Positions 1 through 8,434 of a stretch of DNA of 64,000 bases are shown here, in pieces. The translations under genes were made by a program, and so were the position numbers. The notes beneath the pieces are model-generated. The model worked only from the letters and a program-made list of their open reading frames with translations. It ran no database searches and was not told where the DNA came from. Each line of letters starts with the position of its first letter. Position 1 is the stretch's first letter. The DNA comes from Microvirga sesbaniae (GTDB lineage Bacteria; Pseudomonadota; Alphaproteobacteria; Rhizobiales; Beijerinckiaceae): positions 48,756 to 112,755 of the forward strand of contig NZ_JAMXFJ010000019.1 of assembly GCF_025460805.1 (NCBI RefSeq), written 5' to 3'.

Positions 1-1080
1 TGACGACACCCGCATGCCGCCATCGTCATCAAAGGTGATATATCCCTGATCAAACAAATGGTCGACGTTTGGGGTTAGTAGAAGCCCATTATAGCCGTCC
101 AGGCGCTCCTCGTTTGTTTTGCAGGCTCGCCACGGCTTTATGTGATTGGCTCGGAGCAGACGGGGGTCACTTACGCCCGTTACTCGACAGCGTTTTTCTA
201 TCATCTCCAAGTTCATCCGATACACGCCTTGACCACGGCGAGCTTTAATCACTGCCTCTCGCTCGGTGTGATCAATTTGGATATCAGCACTAATCATATG
301 TTCGAGTTCATCTTCAGTGATATCTGTGAGCCCGTCGCCCTTATCAGCTAATCCTCTGGTAAGAGTGAGACGTCTTAGGAGAGATTCAGCCTCTCCATCG
401 TCAATACGAACAGGCACAGCCGATGTAGTCCCCTGCTTAGTCAGATCGCCGGCGGGAATGATCTGTTCGGCTTCCACCCATTCGACCGGCAGCATGCGCC
501 AATCCTGCGACGTGTGTGTCTGTTCTGTCGGATTGGCACTGACTACAAGCTGGATGTAGGCCCTTCCCCAGTACCTGCTGCTTCTGCTGAACCCGCCATT
601 GAGCGCCGCCAATAGATCCTCAACCTCAAAGCGGCTTGCACCCAGTTTGACACTGTATCGGAGGAACTCTGTGAGTGTACGGCTTTGGAGCAAGTCCGAT
701 CCGTCACCAATCAAAACCTTCATTATGTCGGCACGTTTGCCTTCCCCAGTCCTCAAAAAGGGCAATGGCTTTCCTGGCACTGCATCGGCTCTAATGCTCT
801 CCATGAGAGGCTTGAAACGTACGTTGTCGGAATTGCCACCTGCGGTGTTGAGCACCCACCTACGGAGCATACGGGCAGATACAGGTTGTTTGCCATCTAG
901 AACAGACCCGTGCTTGATAACTGGTGCCTGGACATAACCTACGTGGCGGACCTCATTATCGATGACCGAGAATACTTGATCTCCCGGTGTAGGATGACTG
1001 TGGCCCTCCCGCCGGGGCAACCATACAAAGCCGCTATTTATTTCTTCCTCAGAGATCCCATTCGAACACCAGTACGTCAT
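1..1080 (-). CDS. HNH endonuclease, restriction-type, 3' end outside the window
   Basis: The gene reads leftward and runs off the window edge; 360 residues are visible from ATG at 1080. The last 60 residues hold a typical HNH nuclease core of the kind found in putative restriction endonucleases: TGVSDPRLLRANHIKPW from about residue 301, then RLDGYNGLLL and NVDHLFDQGYITF. The His of HIKPW, the Asn of NGLLL and the His of DHLFD are the expected metal/catalytic residues. The first 290 residues have no domain I recognise; in related proteins this part often reads DNA or a modified base, which is inference here. An in-frame TTG at 1131 could extend the start. The family cuts DNA and is common in restriction and defence loci. 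Its own partner genes, if any, lie to the left. Confidence 0.85.
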   Translation of the reverse strand, partial: MTYWCSNGISEEEINSGFVWLPRREGHSHPTPGDQVFSVIDNEVRHVGYVQAPVIKHGSVLDGKQPVSARMLRRWVLNTAGGNSDNVRFKPLMESIRADAVPGKPLPFLRTGEGKRADIMKVLIGDGSDLLQSRTLTEFLRYSVKLGASRFEVEDLLAALNGGFSRSSRYWGRAYIQLVVSANPTEQTHTSQDWRMLPVEWVEAEQIIPAGDLTKQGTTSAVPVRIDDGEAESLLRRLTLTRGLADKGDGLTDITEDELEHMISADIQIDHTEREAVIKARRGQGVYRMNLEMIEKRCRVTGVSDPRLLRANHIKPWRACKTNEERLDGYNGLLLTPNVDHLFDQGYITFDDDGGMRVSS

Positions 1081-1482
1081 TTTTGCGGTCTCGACCTTTG
1101 CCGCCCACCCATTCAGGCTCAACTCACTCAATTTTTACGCATAGGTTAAGAGGAGAATATGGTTCAGGTGTAGTACCTCGCAGCCAACAATGGGCGTCTC
1201 CGGTCTCCCCCCAATATTATAGGCCACCTAATTCGCGTGCGAATTTGTTGTTGTCCCTGAAAGATAGGACGGGATCACCCCGGCTGACGTGGAACGATGA
1301 ACTCAATGTATCAAATTGGCACTCATTCCGTAAGGGTTACTTCTTTGGAAGTCACCGGAAAAATAGTCTAGTTGAGTTGACTTGCCGCATTTATGTCATC
1401 TCAAGCTGAGACTTAAACAATATTTTTGATATTGAGCGTGGACAGGGGCTACATTAACTTGGTTTGCTAGGAGGCGGCGTCC
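1081..1482. other. Intergenic region between divergent genes
   Basis: About 400 bases separate the leftward HNH gene from the rightward secreted-protein operon. No convincing coding frame is seen. Promoters for both directions should lie here, but no sigma-70 box was clear enough to mark. AGGAGG at about 1469-1474 is the ribosome binding site of the next gene. Confidence 0.5.
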
Positions 1483-2067
1483 GTGGCACTAGCTGGCTGG
1501 ACGATGGCACTTGTGATAAGCGTGACGACTCTGCTTGAGGTTGAAGCAGCGCGGGCCGAGATGTTCGGCGACAAGTTCGCCGCACTGAATGCGGTCAAAA
1601 GTGCATCCCCGAGAGAATCCAGCTGCTCCACGGACGGGCGTTACCGTGTAGGGTATGGTCAAGAACTCGGCTACTGCGTCTATAAGGGTACGGATGTGGA
1701 GGTTCGCCTAGCCGCAGCTGATGACGCTCTGCTCATGGATATCAGGTATGACATAATAACTTTCAATCACAATTTCCCAAATCCAAAAATTGACTCTTTG
1801 GTTAAGGATTACATGGGGAGGGCGTCAGAGCTCTTCCAGAAGTTCTCGTTTACTTTTGACGACTTGCGCAAATGTTCATTTGAGCAGCAGTTCGCGTACA
1901 AAGAGCACTTAGAGTGGCATCCTAAGCCGGTGCCAGAACCGAAACCTACTAGAATTAGCCATCCGCCGCTTGTGTTGTACTGCCGTTGGACGCCGGCCGG
2001 GTTCTATCTGGCTGTTCGCCCAATTGTCGGTGAACTTCCAGACGATCCATTCGAGAACGTTAAGTGA
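1483..2067 (+). CDS. Small exported protein of unknown function
   Basis: This is a 194-residue protein with a GTG start placed 8 bases after AGGAGG. Residues 1-27 form a hydrophobic signal peptide ending in the cleavage-like ARAE. The mature part has several cysteines, a proline-rich stretch near residue 145 (PKPVPEPKP) and no domain I recognise. Its stop overlaps the start of the next gene (TGATG), so the two are probably translationally coupled. It is first in a three-gene block that ends in a secreted toxin-like protein, which suggests a role in that exported system. No function is claimed. Confidence 0.7.
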   Translation: MALAGWTMALVISVTTLLEVEAARAEMFGDKFAALNAVKSASPRESSCSTDGRYRVGYGQELGYCVYKGTDVEVRLAAADDALLMDIRYDIITFNHNFPNPKIDSLVKDYMGRASELFQKFSFTFDDLRKCSFEQQFAYKEHLEWHPKPVPEPKPTRISHPPLVLYCRWTPAGFYLAVRPIVGELPDDPFENVK

Positions 2068-4391
2068 TGACCGTCGGACGCTACGGTATGATATCGCGAA
2101 TTGAGAGGGTCTTCTGGCGTTTACCGCTGATCCTTATGGTCCTACCCATTGCTTTTGCCAATGCACAGCAATTCCCGGTGGAGTCACTATCTGCCGTAGA
2201 GCCAATACGGCTAACCCTCACAGCGCCCGGCGATGGCAAGGTAATCGAGTTGCTCCAATCCGACCACATGACCGGGTTCACCCGGAATGATCCAGCGACG
2301 GGTTTAACAGAAATATACCATCCCTTTAGCGCAGCACGCGTTCTTGTAACTGCTGTTGAGCAACAAATTGCTAATGACGAGTCACAACTTCATACGATTG
2401 AATCCGCACTCGAAACCGCCGGATACTTCTATGCTGATTTGGATAAGAACTACTTCGCACTGAATGCTCTTCCATCATCCAAGTATGCTCCGGTTGAAAA
2501 AGCGGCCCGGAGTGCCATCAGTCAGGACGAGTCCCTTGCAGAAGATATCTTCAATGCGAACCTTATTGATCCTTGGGGAACGAACGACGTCAATCCAATG
2601 CGCTTAAGTGCGCTAGTTGAGTCCGCGCGCTTAAGTCGAGCTCTCGCCTTGACCAGACGCCTTCTCGGCGGCCGCGCGATCGCAACGGATGCAGAGATCG
2701 CGCTCGAGCTAGCTACTGCTTCGTTGCGTGTGAGGCGGTCGCGGCTTGGCCTTGAGAAGATCCGGGTGAGACAATCGTCTAATGATGTTGAACCCCGTAT
2801 TCCCAACAGCGAAAAGTTGCTGATAGGTTCCACGATTGGTCTGCAAGTTGCGTTCAACGAGGGCTTGCAAAACTGCGAGGAGCTTGCCTCCTATTGGCGT
2901 AACGTTGAGTCTAATGCTCTTTGGACTGCTGCAGACGCGACGTTCGCGCGTAGACTAACTGGAGACGACTGGCCGACGAATGCTAAGTTGCCCTATGTAA
3001 CACGGTATGGTGAGACGATCCCTTTGATTGGTGACGAGATAGAGGAGGAATGCGACAAAGCTCACGAGGAGTTCGCTCGGTTGAAAGCTATGCGGAGTAT
3101 CGCGGTCCACAGCGTGGCATTGATTGATGTCGAGGCTGGCCTCTTTTACGAAGAACAGTACTATCCACGGCTGCTTCCGGATGCTGTAAAATTTGATCTA
3201 GGAATGAAGCGGAATGAGCAGAGATTCGCGCTTGAGCTTGATCCGACTAGGCTCGTGGAACATGCCCGCCAATCCGGCGTAGACGAAGGCGTCGTCTCCG
3301 TGGCAGATGCTCAAGTTATTCGGCATAACCTATTAGATCATCTTGAGGAATTGAAGTGGGACAGCTTCAAGTTCCGAGGAAACCAAAGGCGTCTGAGCAA
3401 GTTCGAGGTTGAGACGTTAACGACGGCCCTGTCGAAGCAAACAGTCGCAAGTGTTGGAGTGCTTAGGTTTCGGGGTAAGCTCCTCTCCGTCGACGAGATG
3501 CCGCCTGCGGTTTTCCCTTTGGATCTAGCTCCAAATGGCTATGAGCGGACCAATTCGAACCTTTCAGATTACGACAGAGCATTTCAGGCAATAGACAGCC
3601 GCCTTGGTTACAGCCTTCTGCGCCTCGACGACAGATCGCGCCCTATAGATATGCGAATCGCTGCCCTGTCGGACGCGGCGGCCCTCGCGCTTGAAGCCCG
3701 CACTGAGAAAGAGCGCTTAGCGACGACAATGCACTTTGAATGGAAGCGGATTGCACTTCGCCTAGAGGATATCAAAACTGAATACGACTTCGGCCGAATC
3801 TGGGTTAAGGAGCCAATCAGAACCATTTCCACAGTTGCGCGTGAAAAGGACATGGTTACTGTAGGCCAGCCACTGCTTATAGCTGAGGCGACATCGCGAT
3901 TTCGTGTAACTGTAGAGTCTGCGTCGGATGCCGGAGTCCGGTTAGGTTCGCTGCCTGTTGGTACGCGGTTCCGAATCAAGTTCAGTTCGACAGGGCTCCC
4001 CCCGCTATCGCACGAAGCACGCCGAAAAATCCTCTCAAGTTCTTCCCCTAGGTTATCGCGTGCTCACCTCTCGAAAATATACGAGCGGATCATGCAAGGC
4101 GTAGGAGCAAATGCCACAACTGTTGCGCAGACAGATAATGGAGCGACACTCGAACTCAAAATCGCCGACGTGCCGGACACCTTCAGCGTTACCGTTGGTG
4201 AGGGCGTCATGCTGAGCGATCTTGGCTTCCTTTGCCGTCCTGGAGATAGCGTTGATACGTCACTATGCGCATTTCCTCTCGGTCCAATTGGAGCCGACAG
4301 CAAAGTAGCAATGTCGATTGAAGTTGCCGATCCTGTGCAAGCGGAACAAGCCGAGATAGACTTCTCCTGGAGGCGCATGGTGGCCCAATGA
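2067..4391 (+). CDS. Large periplasmic protein with HlyD-like adaptor features
   Basis: About 774 residues. A hydrophobic segment near residues 15-32, ending FANAQQ, is a signal peptide or anchor; an alternative start at 2088 would place it right at the N terminus. The segment LTAPGDGKVIELL near residue 50 resembles the first half of a lipoyl-like barrel, and a region near residues 590-650 (VAREKDMVTVGQPLLIAEA, then a beta-rich stretch) resembles the second half plus the beta-barrel of HlyD/membrane-fusion proteins. The long helical middle would be the hairpin. The protein is much longer than a usual adaptor (350-450 residues), so membership is uncertain. It overlaps the previous gene by a TGATG junction and the next by ATGA. 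The operon context suggests help in exporting or holding the toxin-44-type protein. Confidence 0.55.
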   Translation: MTVGRYGMISRIERVFWRLPLILMVLPIAFANAQQFPVESLSAVEPIRLTLTAPGDGKVIELLQSDHMTGFTRNDPATGLTEIYHPFSAARVLVTAVEQQIANDESQLHTIESALETAGYFYADLDKNYFALNALPSSKYAPVEKAARSAISQDESLAEDIFNANLIDPWGTNDVNPMRLSALVESARLSRALALTRRLLGGRAIATDAEIALELATASLRVRRSRLGLEKIRVRQSSNDVEPRIPNSEKLLIGSTIGLQVAFNEGLQNCEELASYWRNVESNALWTAADATFARRLTGDDWPTNAKLPYVTRYGETIPLIGDEIEEECDKAHEEFARLKAMRSIAVHSVALIDVEAGLFYEEQYYPRLLPDAVKFDLGMKRNEQRFALELDPTRLVEHARQSGVDEGVVSVADAQVIRHNLLDHLEELKWDSFKFRGNQRRLSKFEVETLTTALSKQTVASVGVLRFRGKLLSVDEMPPAVFPLDLAPNGYERTNSNLSDYDRAFQAIDSRLGYSLLRLDDRSRPIDMRIAALSDAAALALEARTEKERLATTMHFEWKRIALRLEDIKTEYDFGRIWVKEPIRTISTVAREKDMVTVGQPLLIAEATSRFRVTVESASDAGVRLGSLPVGTRFRIKFSSTGLPPLSHEARRKILSSSSPRLSRAHLSKIYERIMQGVGANATTVAQTDNGATLELKIADVPDTFSVTVGEGVMLSDLGFLCRPGDSVDTSLCAFPLGPIGADSKVAMSIEVADPVQAEQAEIDFSWRRMVAQ

Positions 4392-5281
4392 AATTCATTG
4401 CCGCTGCTTGCATAGGAATCGCTCTTCAGACGACTGCGCTCGCAGGTGAGTCGACCGACTCTGTTCCTAATTACAGTTTGCGGCCGGGCCCTTGGGTTGA
4501 GGGCTACATCCCGACTCCACCAGCCGAGGCGTCCTATCGAGAAAATGCAAACGAGATCGAGGCTTTGGCTGGAGTAAGCTCCACGGCGGCATTCTTTGTG
4601 TGGGTTTGGAATGTTCGGATAGGCGGGATTTGGGATTATAAGAAAGATCTTCGGTCTCCCCAGGAGTTCACTCGGCTCGAGGCTTCCGGAAACTTCAACT
4701 TCGGTGTGACCGCTGCGGCACTAGGCTTAACGTATCCGGAGGCACAGTTCCTTGCCGGTATGGCACAGGTTTACGCCATCGAGAAGAATAACTATAGGTT
4801 CTCGAAATTCCGGGTGGAGGATTTCGGCATAGGTCCCACAGGCGGGCGCCTAAAACTTGCATGGGACCGAATCTCTCCGTTCTACTATGGTCCATCCGCA
4901 TTCTACGACGATCCGAGCGATGCAGTCAGTATAAAGGCCGGGTACGACTGGTATCTGCGCACGCACATTACACCTCCTGCGGGTATGGAGGCACAAGGGT
5001 CCGCAGACCAATCCAACGCATCACCTTCAACGCAATACGAATATTTGAAAACACTCAACACGCCGTTTTGGGACATGTTACTTGATCGACAAATTGAAAG
5101 ATGGAACGACGAACGCAGCGATATCGATCAGTATGACGCATATGATCCTTTTGATCTTCCCGATACGAATGTCAATAATATGGAAGCCTTACCCCAGCAC
5201 GATGACAACAAATTGGAGGACAATCGGGAACCGCGCAACAGCGACGACACGAAGGAAACGGACATCGCGCCGCTTCGCTAG
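4388..5281 (+). CDS. Secreted protein with polymorphic toxin type 44 (Ntox44-like) domain
   Basis: 297 residues with a signal peptide (residues 1-19, ending TTALAG). Residues about 90-190 carry the hallmarks of the Bacterial toxin 44 family: a GNFNFGVTAAA segment near residue 101 and DDPSDAVSIKAG near residue 175. Ntox44 is a predicted nuclease domain usually found at the C terminus of large polymorphic toxins. Here it sits in a short protein with its own Sec signal, and a low-complexity acidic tail follows (residues 240-297, rich in Asp and Asn). The start overlaps the upstream gene by ATGA. No immunity gene is obvious: the next gene is on the other strand and is itself exported. The protein could be a stand-alone effector or a domesticated periplasmic member of the fold. 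Confidence 0.65.
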   Translation: MKFIAAACIGIALQTTALAGESTDSVPNYSLRPGPWVEGYIPTPPAEASYRENANEIEALAGVSSTAAFFVWVWNVRIGGIWDYKKDLRSPQEFTRLEASGNFNFGVTAAALGLTYPEAQFLAGMAQVYAIEKNNYRFSKFRVEDFGIGPTGGRLKLAWDRISPFYYGPSAFYDDPSDAVSIKAGYDWYLRTHITPPAGMEAQGSADQSNASPSTQYEYLKTLNTPFWDMLLDRQIERWNDERSDIDQYDAYDPFDLPDTNVNNMEALPQHDDNKLEDNREPRNSDDTKETDIAPLR

Positions 5282-6259
5282 TCACCTGCAGTCTACGTTG
5301 ATCGTACACCTAGTCGCTGATGTAAGGCCGTCCAACCGTGCTTTCTCTGCCAACTTGCTACTTAATCGAAGCTCGCCAGTTATGGACGCGTTACGCAGAT
5401 CTAACTGTCCCGCGACCTCTGAATTCGCAATACTCAAACTTGCCGAAGTTGCTGGCGTGCCAATGCGTGCGTTCTTCAAATCTAAGTCACTTTTGAATGT
5501 TGATTCGTAAATAAACGCATCCTTTAATGTCGATAAAGCGAACTGTGTAGCTCCCCAAAAATATGCCTGCTTCACATAGAACTGCCCAATGTTCAGCATT
5601 CTGCTTGCAAAGGGTCCGCTAAATTCGCTCCCGATGATACTAAGATCGTCAGTCACATCAACGAGTTCTATTCTATCTTGAGCAACGATACCGCCCAGGC
5701 TTAGCCCATTAGCTGTCCTGGGGCGCAAGATTTGTAAGGATTGCGAAAAAACCGAATCGTCCAGCCAGAGCATTTTTGCCGTGACATCGGCCAACCTAAC
5801 TTTCCCGAGAAAGACTGTCTTCGAGAAGTCGAGAGGGCTCTTGGACCAGACGTTTTCCAAATCAACGTCATTGGGCAAGGCGGCCAGCTCGGAGCAACTG
5901 CCACGCTTTATCGGATCATATATTACGGCGCATTGGTGATAAGTTTGATGCGGCTGGGACACGAAGGCCGCACGGGCTGTGCTGAAGGTCTCTAAGATCA
6001 TCACATTGCGCAAACGCAGAGGCGAAGTGGTTTTTCGGACAGCATAGGTAAGCTGATCGCTATTTATTGCGAGACCGCTTATGCCCCCGGCATTGAGGCA
6101 TGTGACAAGCTCGGCATCCGAGCCGACGAACATATCCTCATTTGCATTCCGGCCGTGGCATATGTCCGCAGCATGGACTGTTGGGATAGTAGCAAGCGCG
6201 AGAAGCAACGTCATCTCCAGTGTCGCTGCTTCGGTGAACATTCCTAGCACCGACCTCAT
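5282..6259 (-). CDS. Exported protein with pentapeptide-like repeats
   Basis: About 325 residues from ATG at 6259, chosen because AGGA lies 6 bases upstream; the open frame continues to 6475 without a comparable site. The N terminus is a signal peptide ending TVHAAD. The C-terminal third has strand-turn repeats of the pentapeptide/beta-helix kind, for example SLSIANSEVAGQLDLRNAS and ITGELRLS. Such repeats make right-handed helices used for protein or DNA-mimic interactions. The gene converges on the toxin-44-type gene with no gap, so it could be its partner, but an immunity function is only a guess. Confidence 0.6.
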   Translation of the reverse strand: MRSVLGMFTEAATLEMTLLLALATIPTVHAADICHGRNANEDMFVGSDAELVTCLNAGGISGLAINSDQLTYAVRKTTSPLRLRNVMILETFSTARAAFVSQPHQTYHQCAVIYDPIKRGSCSELAALPNDVDLENVWSKSPLDFSKTVFLGKVRLADVTAKMLWLDDSVFSQSLQILRPRTANGLSLGGIVAQDRIELVDVTDDLSIIGSEFSGPFASRMLNIGQFYVKQAYFWGATQFALSTLKDAFIYESTFKSDLDLKNARIGTPATSASLSIANSEVAGQLDLRNASITGELRLSSKLAEKARLDGLTSATRCTINVDCR

Positions 6260-7303
6260 GCCTATTCCTAACCTGATGGTGCAATACAGCCAATTGAAAA
6301 CTACTACGACTGTTACGCTGAGCCAACGGCCTCGCCGATGGATGTACTGCAGCTCTTCACTTAAACCTGCGGAGAAATTTCTTCTTCCGATCTCTACGCC
6401 ACCGGCCGAATAGAGGGCCATGGATGAGCGGTCCTTCGATGCTGCGCGCATCGATCTCGAAATACAGAAAAGCAATGGCCGTCTTGGGCGGGAAATTGTC
6501 GTGGGTGAATGTGTAGGGCGTCAGCGTTTATCCCCGTAGGGGGAATAGCCGAGCGGCGACCGGTCGAGGCAGTCCTTGTCCCAGGAGGGGTAACCCTAGG
6601 GCGACAGTCGGCTCGCCGCGACGACCCGCTGTCGGCGGCGGCGATATTGCTTTTGCCGGTGTCGTCCCTAGACGCCTCGCAGCCTCATTCTGCACGCTGC
6701 TCAAGCGGTGGCCCATTGACAATCCAGCTTTCTCCAGCCGTCGCCGCGACGGAGTCGATTGCCGTGGTTTGTCGATGAAAAAGGGTCGAGGCGCCGTGTC
6801 GGAATATGAGCCGCTGTTACACGCGCGATGCCGCGATTGTATTGCTGTCGCAGGCCAATGTTTTGCCGGCCTGAGAAAAGATCTCCGCTGCGCCCCGACC
6901 TTACGATCCTTGGACGGCGGCGAATTCAGCTCGTGCCGGCCATATGTCAGCGCATGCGACTGGTCAGGTCGCGAAATCGGGCATGAGGGCGGTTGGGGCG
7001 GTGGATGCACCCCTTCCACCCGATGCCCCTTAAATCGCCGTCCCTGGACTCGGCGGGCCTGATTTGAAGAGATACCCCTCGCGCATGATCACATCGCTTG
7101 CGGGCCACCGTGTCGAAGACGGCAATAGCCGAGGATACCGGCACATCAGCGTCGGGCTCTAGCAGGAAGGTTATCTCCCGGCGGAGGCCTCATCGATGGA
7201 ATCCTCGACTCATTGCACAGTCGTGGTCTACAGCGACAAGGCGCTTCGGCGCGACGCAGGCGAGACACAATAGGTCAGCAGGTCCTGCAGCAAGGGGGCA
7301 GCA
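6260..7303. other. About 1 kb without a clear gene
   Basis: The sequence shifts here from mixed composition to GC-rich. All frames give Arg/Pro-rich shadow peptides with no ribosome binding site or family resemblance. The region probably marks the seam between the secreted-protein block and the mobile-element core. Only one short frame (7196-7273) has a good ribosome binding site. Confidence 0.4.
7196..7273 (+). CDS. Possible 25-residue leader peptide
   Basis: A short frame starts with ATG 8 bases after GGCGGAGG and ends 30 bases before the next gene. The peptide begins MESSTHCTVVVYSDKALRR. The spacing to the downstream start and the strong ribosome binding site suggest a leader or a small gene of the same transcript. 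Size alone makes this weak. Confidence 0.2.
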   Translation: MESSTHCTVVVYSDKALRRDAGETQ

Positions 7304-8143
7304 ATGGAGTGGACCTGGGTCTGGGTCGTGGGGCTGGCGCTCGGCGGATATGCCGCGTGGAGGTGGAGTACCAATGTGCGGGCCTTGCGGCGAGACGCGC
7401 AGACAGCACAGGATTGGCGAGTGGAGCGAGCATCGGCCCAGGACCGCGCCCTCGCACTTGCCGCTCTGCGGCGTGAACTAGCGAACGTTCTCATCCGCGA
7501 GGATCCTGACCGCTTCCTGCGGGTTGCCGAACGAGCACGGCAGACGGATCTCGACATTCAGAAGGCGGACAACGCCAACCGGCAGGCACGGCGGAAAGTG
7601 CTCACCGACCGGATCCCGTATTACACCGATTTCGACATTGTTGGCACCCACGACCACGTCCTGTACGCCGACGCTTTAAGCTGGCGTTCGTTTGAAGACA
7701 TCGAGCAGCACTACCTCGCGATCGTCGAGTTCCACGCGCTGCAACATGCCATGGAGGAGCATTGGAAGGATCTTCCTGCCACAAGCGAACGCGCTCTGGA
7801 GCACCTGAGAGAGTATGTCAGAAAGATCAAGGACACGCGCTTCAAGCGGCGCATCATCGAGGCCGAGAAGGAATATTTTGCATACCGTCAAGGGCTCGAC
7901 GAGGGATCTGGAACAACAATCCTCACGCGTGGGAGGGAGCGATACGAGACCCGGCAACTCGCCGTCCTTCCCGTGCCGCACGTTGCGGAAAGTCGCCTCG
8001 GCATCCATTTCAAGGACACCGACGAATACGGCATCTTCAGCGTCTTCTACGGCGACGACAAGACATTCTACAGCCAGTACCGCTCAAATGCGACTTTCGA
8101 AAAGGAAACCTATCTCGATACGCTCGGGTCGGTCGAGATCTGA
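7304..8143 (+). CDS. Membrane-anchored protein of unknown function
   Basis: 279 residues after an AGGGGGC ribosome binding site. Residues 3-19 (WTWVWVVGLALGGYAAW) form one N-terminal membrane segment. A charged, mostly helical cytoplasmic part follows, with a coiled-coil-like run near residues 25-100. No known domain is seen. The gene lies just before the repeat-rich origin-like site and diverges from nothing obvious; on its far side are replication genes reading toward it. It may be cargo of the left element. Confidence 0.6.
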   Translation: MEWTWVWVVGLALGGYAAWRWSTNVRALRRDAQTAQDWRVERASAQDRALALAALRRELANVLIREDPDRFLRVAERARQTDLDIQKADNANRQARRKVLTDRIPYYTDFDIVGTHDHVLYADALSWRSFEDIEQHYLAIVEFHALQHAMEEHWKDLPATSERALEHLREYVRKIKDTRFKRRIIEAEKEYFAYRQGLDEGSGTTILTRGRERYETRQLAVLPVPHVAESRLGIHFKDTDEYGIFSVFYGDDKTFYSQYRSNATFEKETYLDTLGSVEI

Positions 8144-8253
8144 CCGCGCCTACCCCACTCGCGACAGGGCTTCCTTCAGCATCGAGGGACAGCGTGTACG
8201 ATACGACGCACACACATCGATACACACAGATTACCCTTCAACTCCTGGAACAC

Positions 8254-8406
8254 CTCGTTACACGTTACACGAGGCATAGAATCTTTTTTTATCAGTTAGT
8301 TACCGTGTAACGAAGTCATTTGATGCTGGTTTTGGTTTCGATCGCTTCGTTACACGGTAAGTCTTTGGAACCGCTTGATAAAAACCCCCATGTAACGTGT
8401 AACGAG
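8254..8406. repeat. Nested perfect inverted repeats, candidate replication origin or operator
   Basis: Two perfect 16-base inverted repeats are nested. The outer arms are 8254-8269 (CTCGTTACACGTTACA) and 8391-8406. The inner arms are 8300-8315 (TTACCGTGTAACGAAG) and 8345-8360. All four arms are built from the same iteron-like unit GTTACACG, six copies in all, and one outer arm also holds a tandem pair. An AT-rich stretch (8281-8300) lies between outer and inner arms. The site sits just past the end of the helicase-like gene and close to a primase-like gene, as origins do in P4-like integrative elements. A binding site for an element regulator is the alternative. Confidence 0.6.
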
Positions 8407-8434
8407 TCGAAATGGGGTTGGGGGAAAACTCTAT

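Noticed and set aside
6528..7019. 163-residue minus-strand frame
   Set aside because: Its composition is Pro/Arg-rich, without a ribosome binding site or protein-like pattern.
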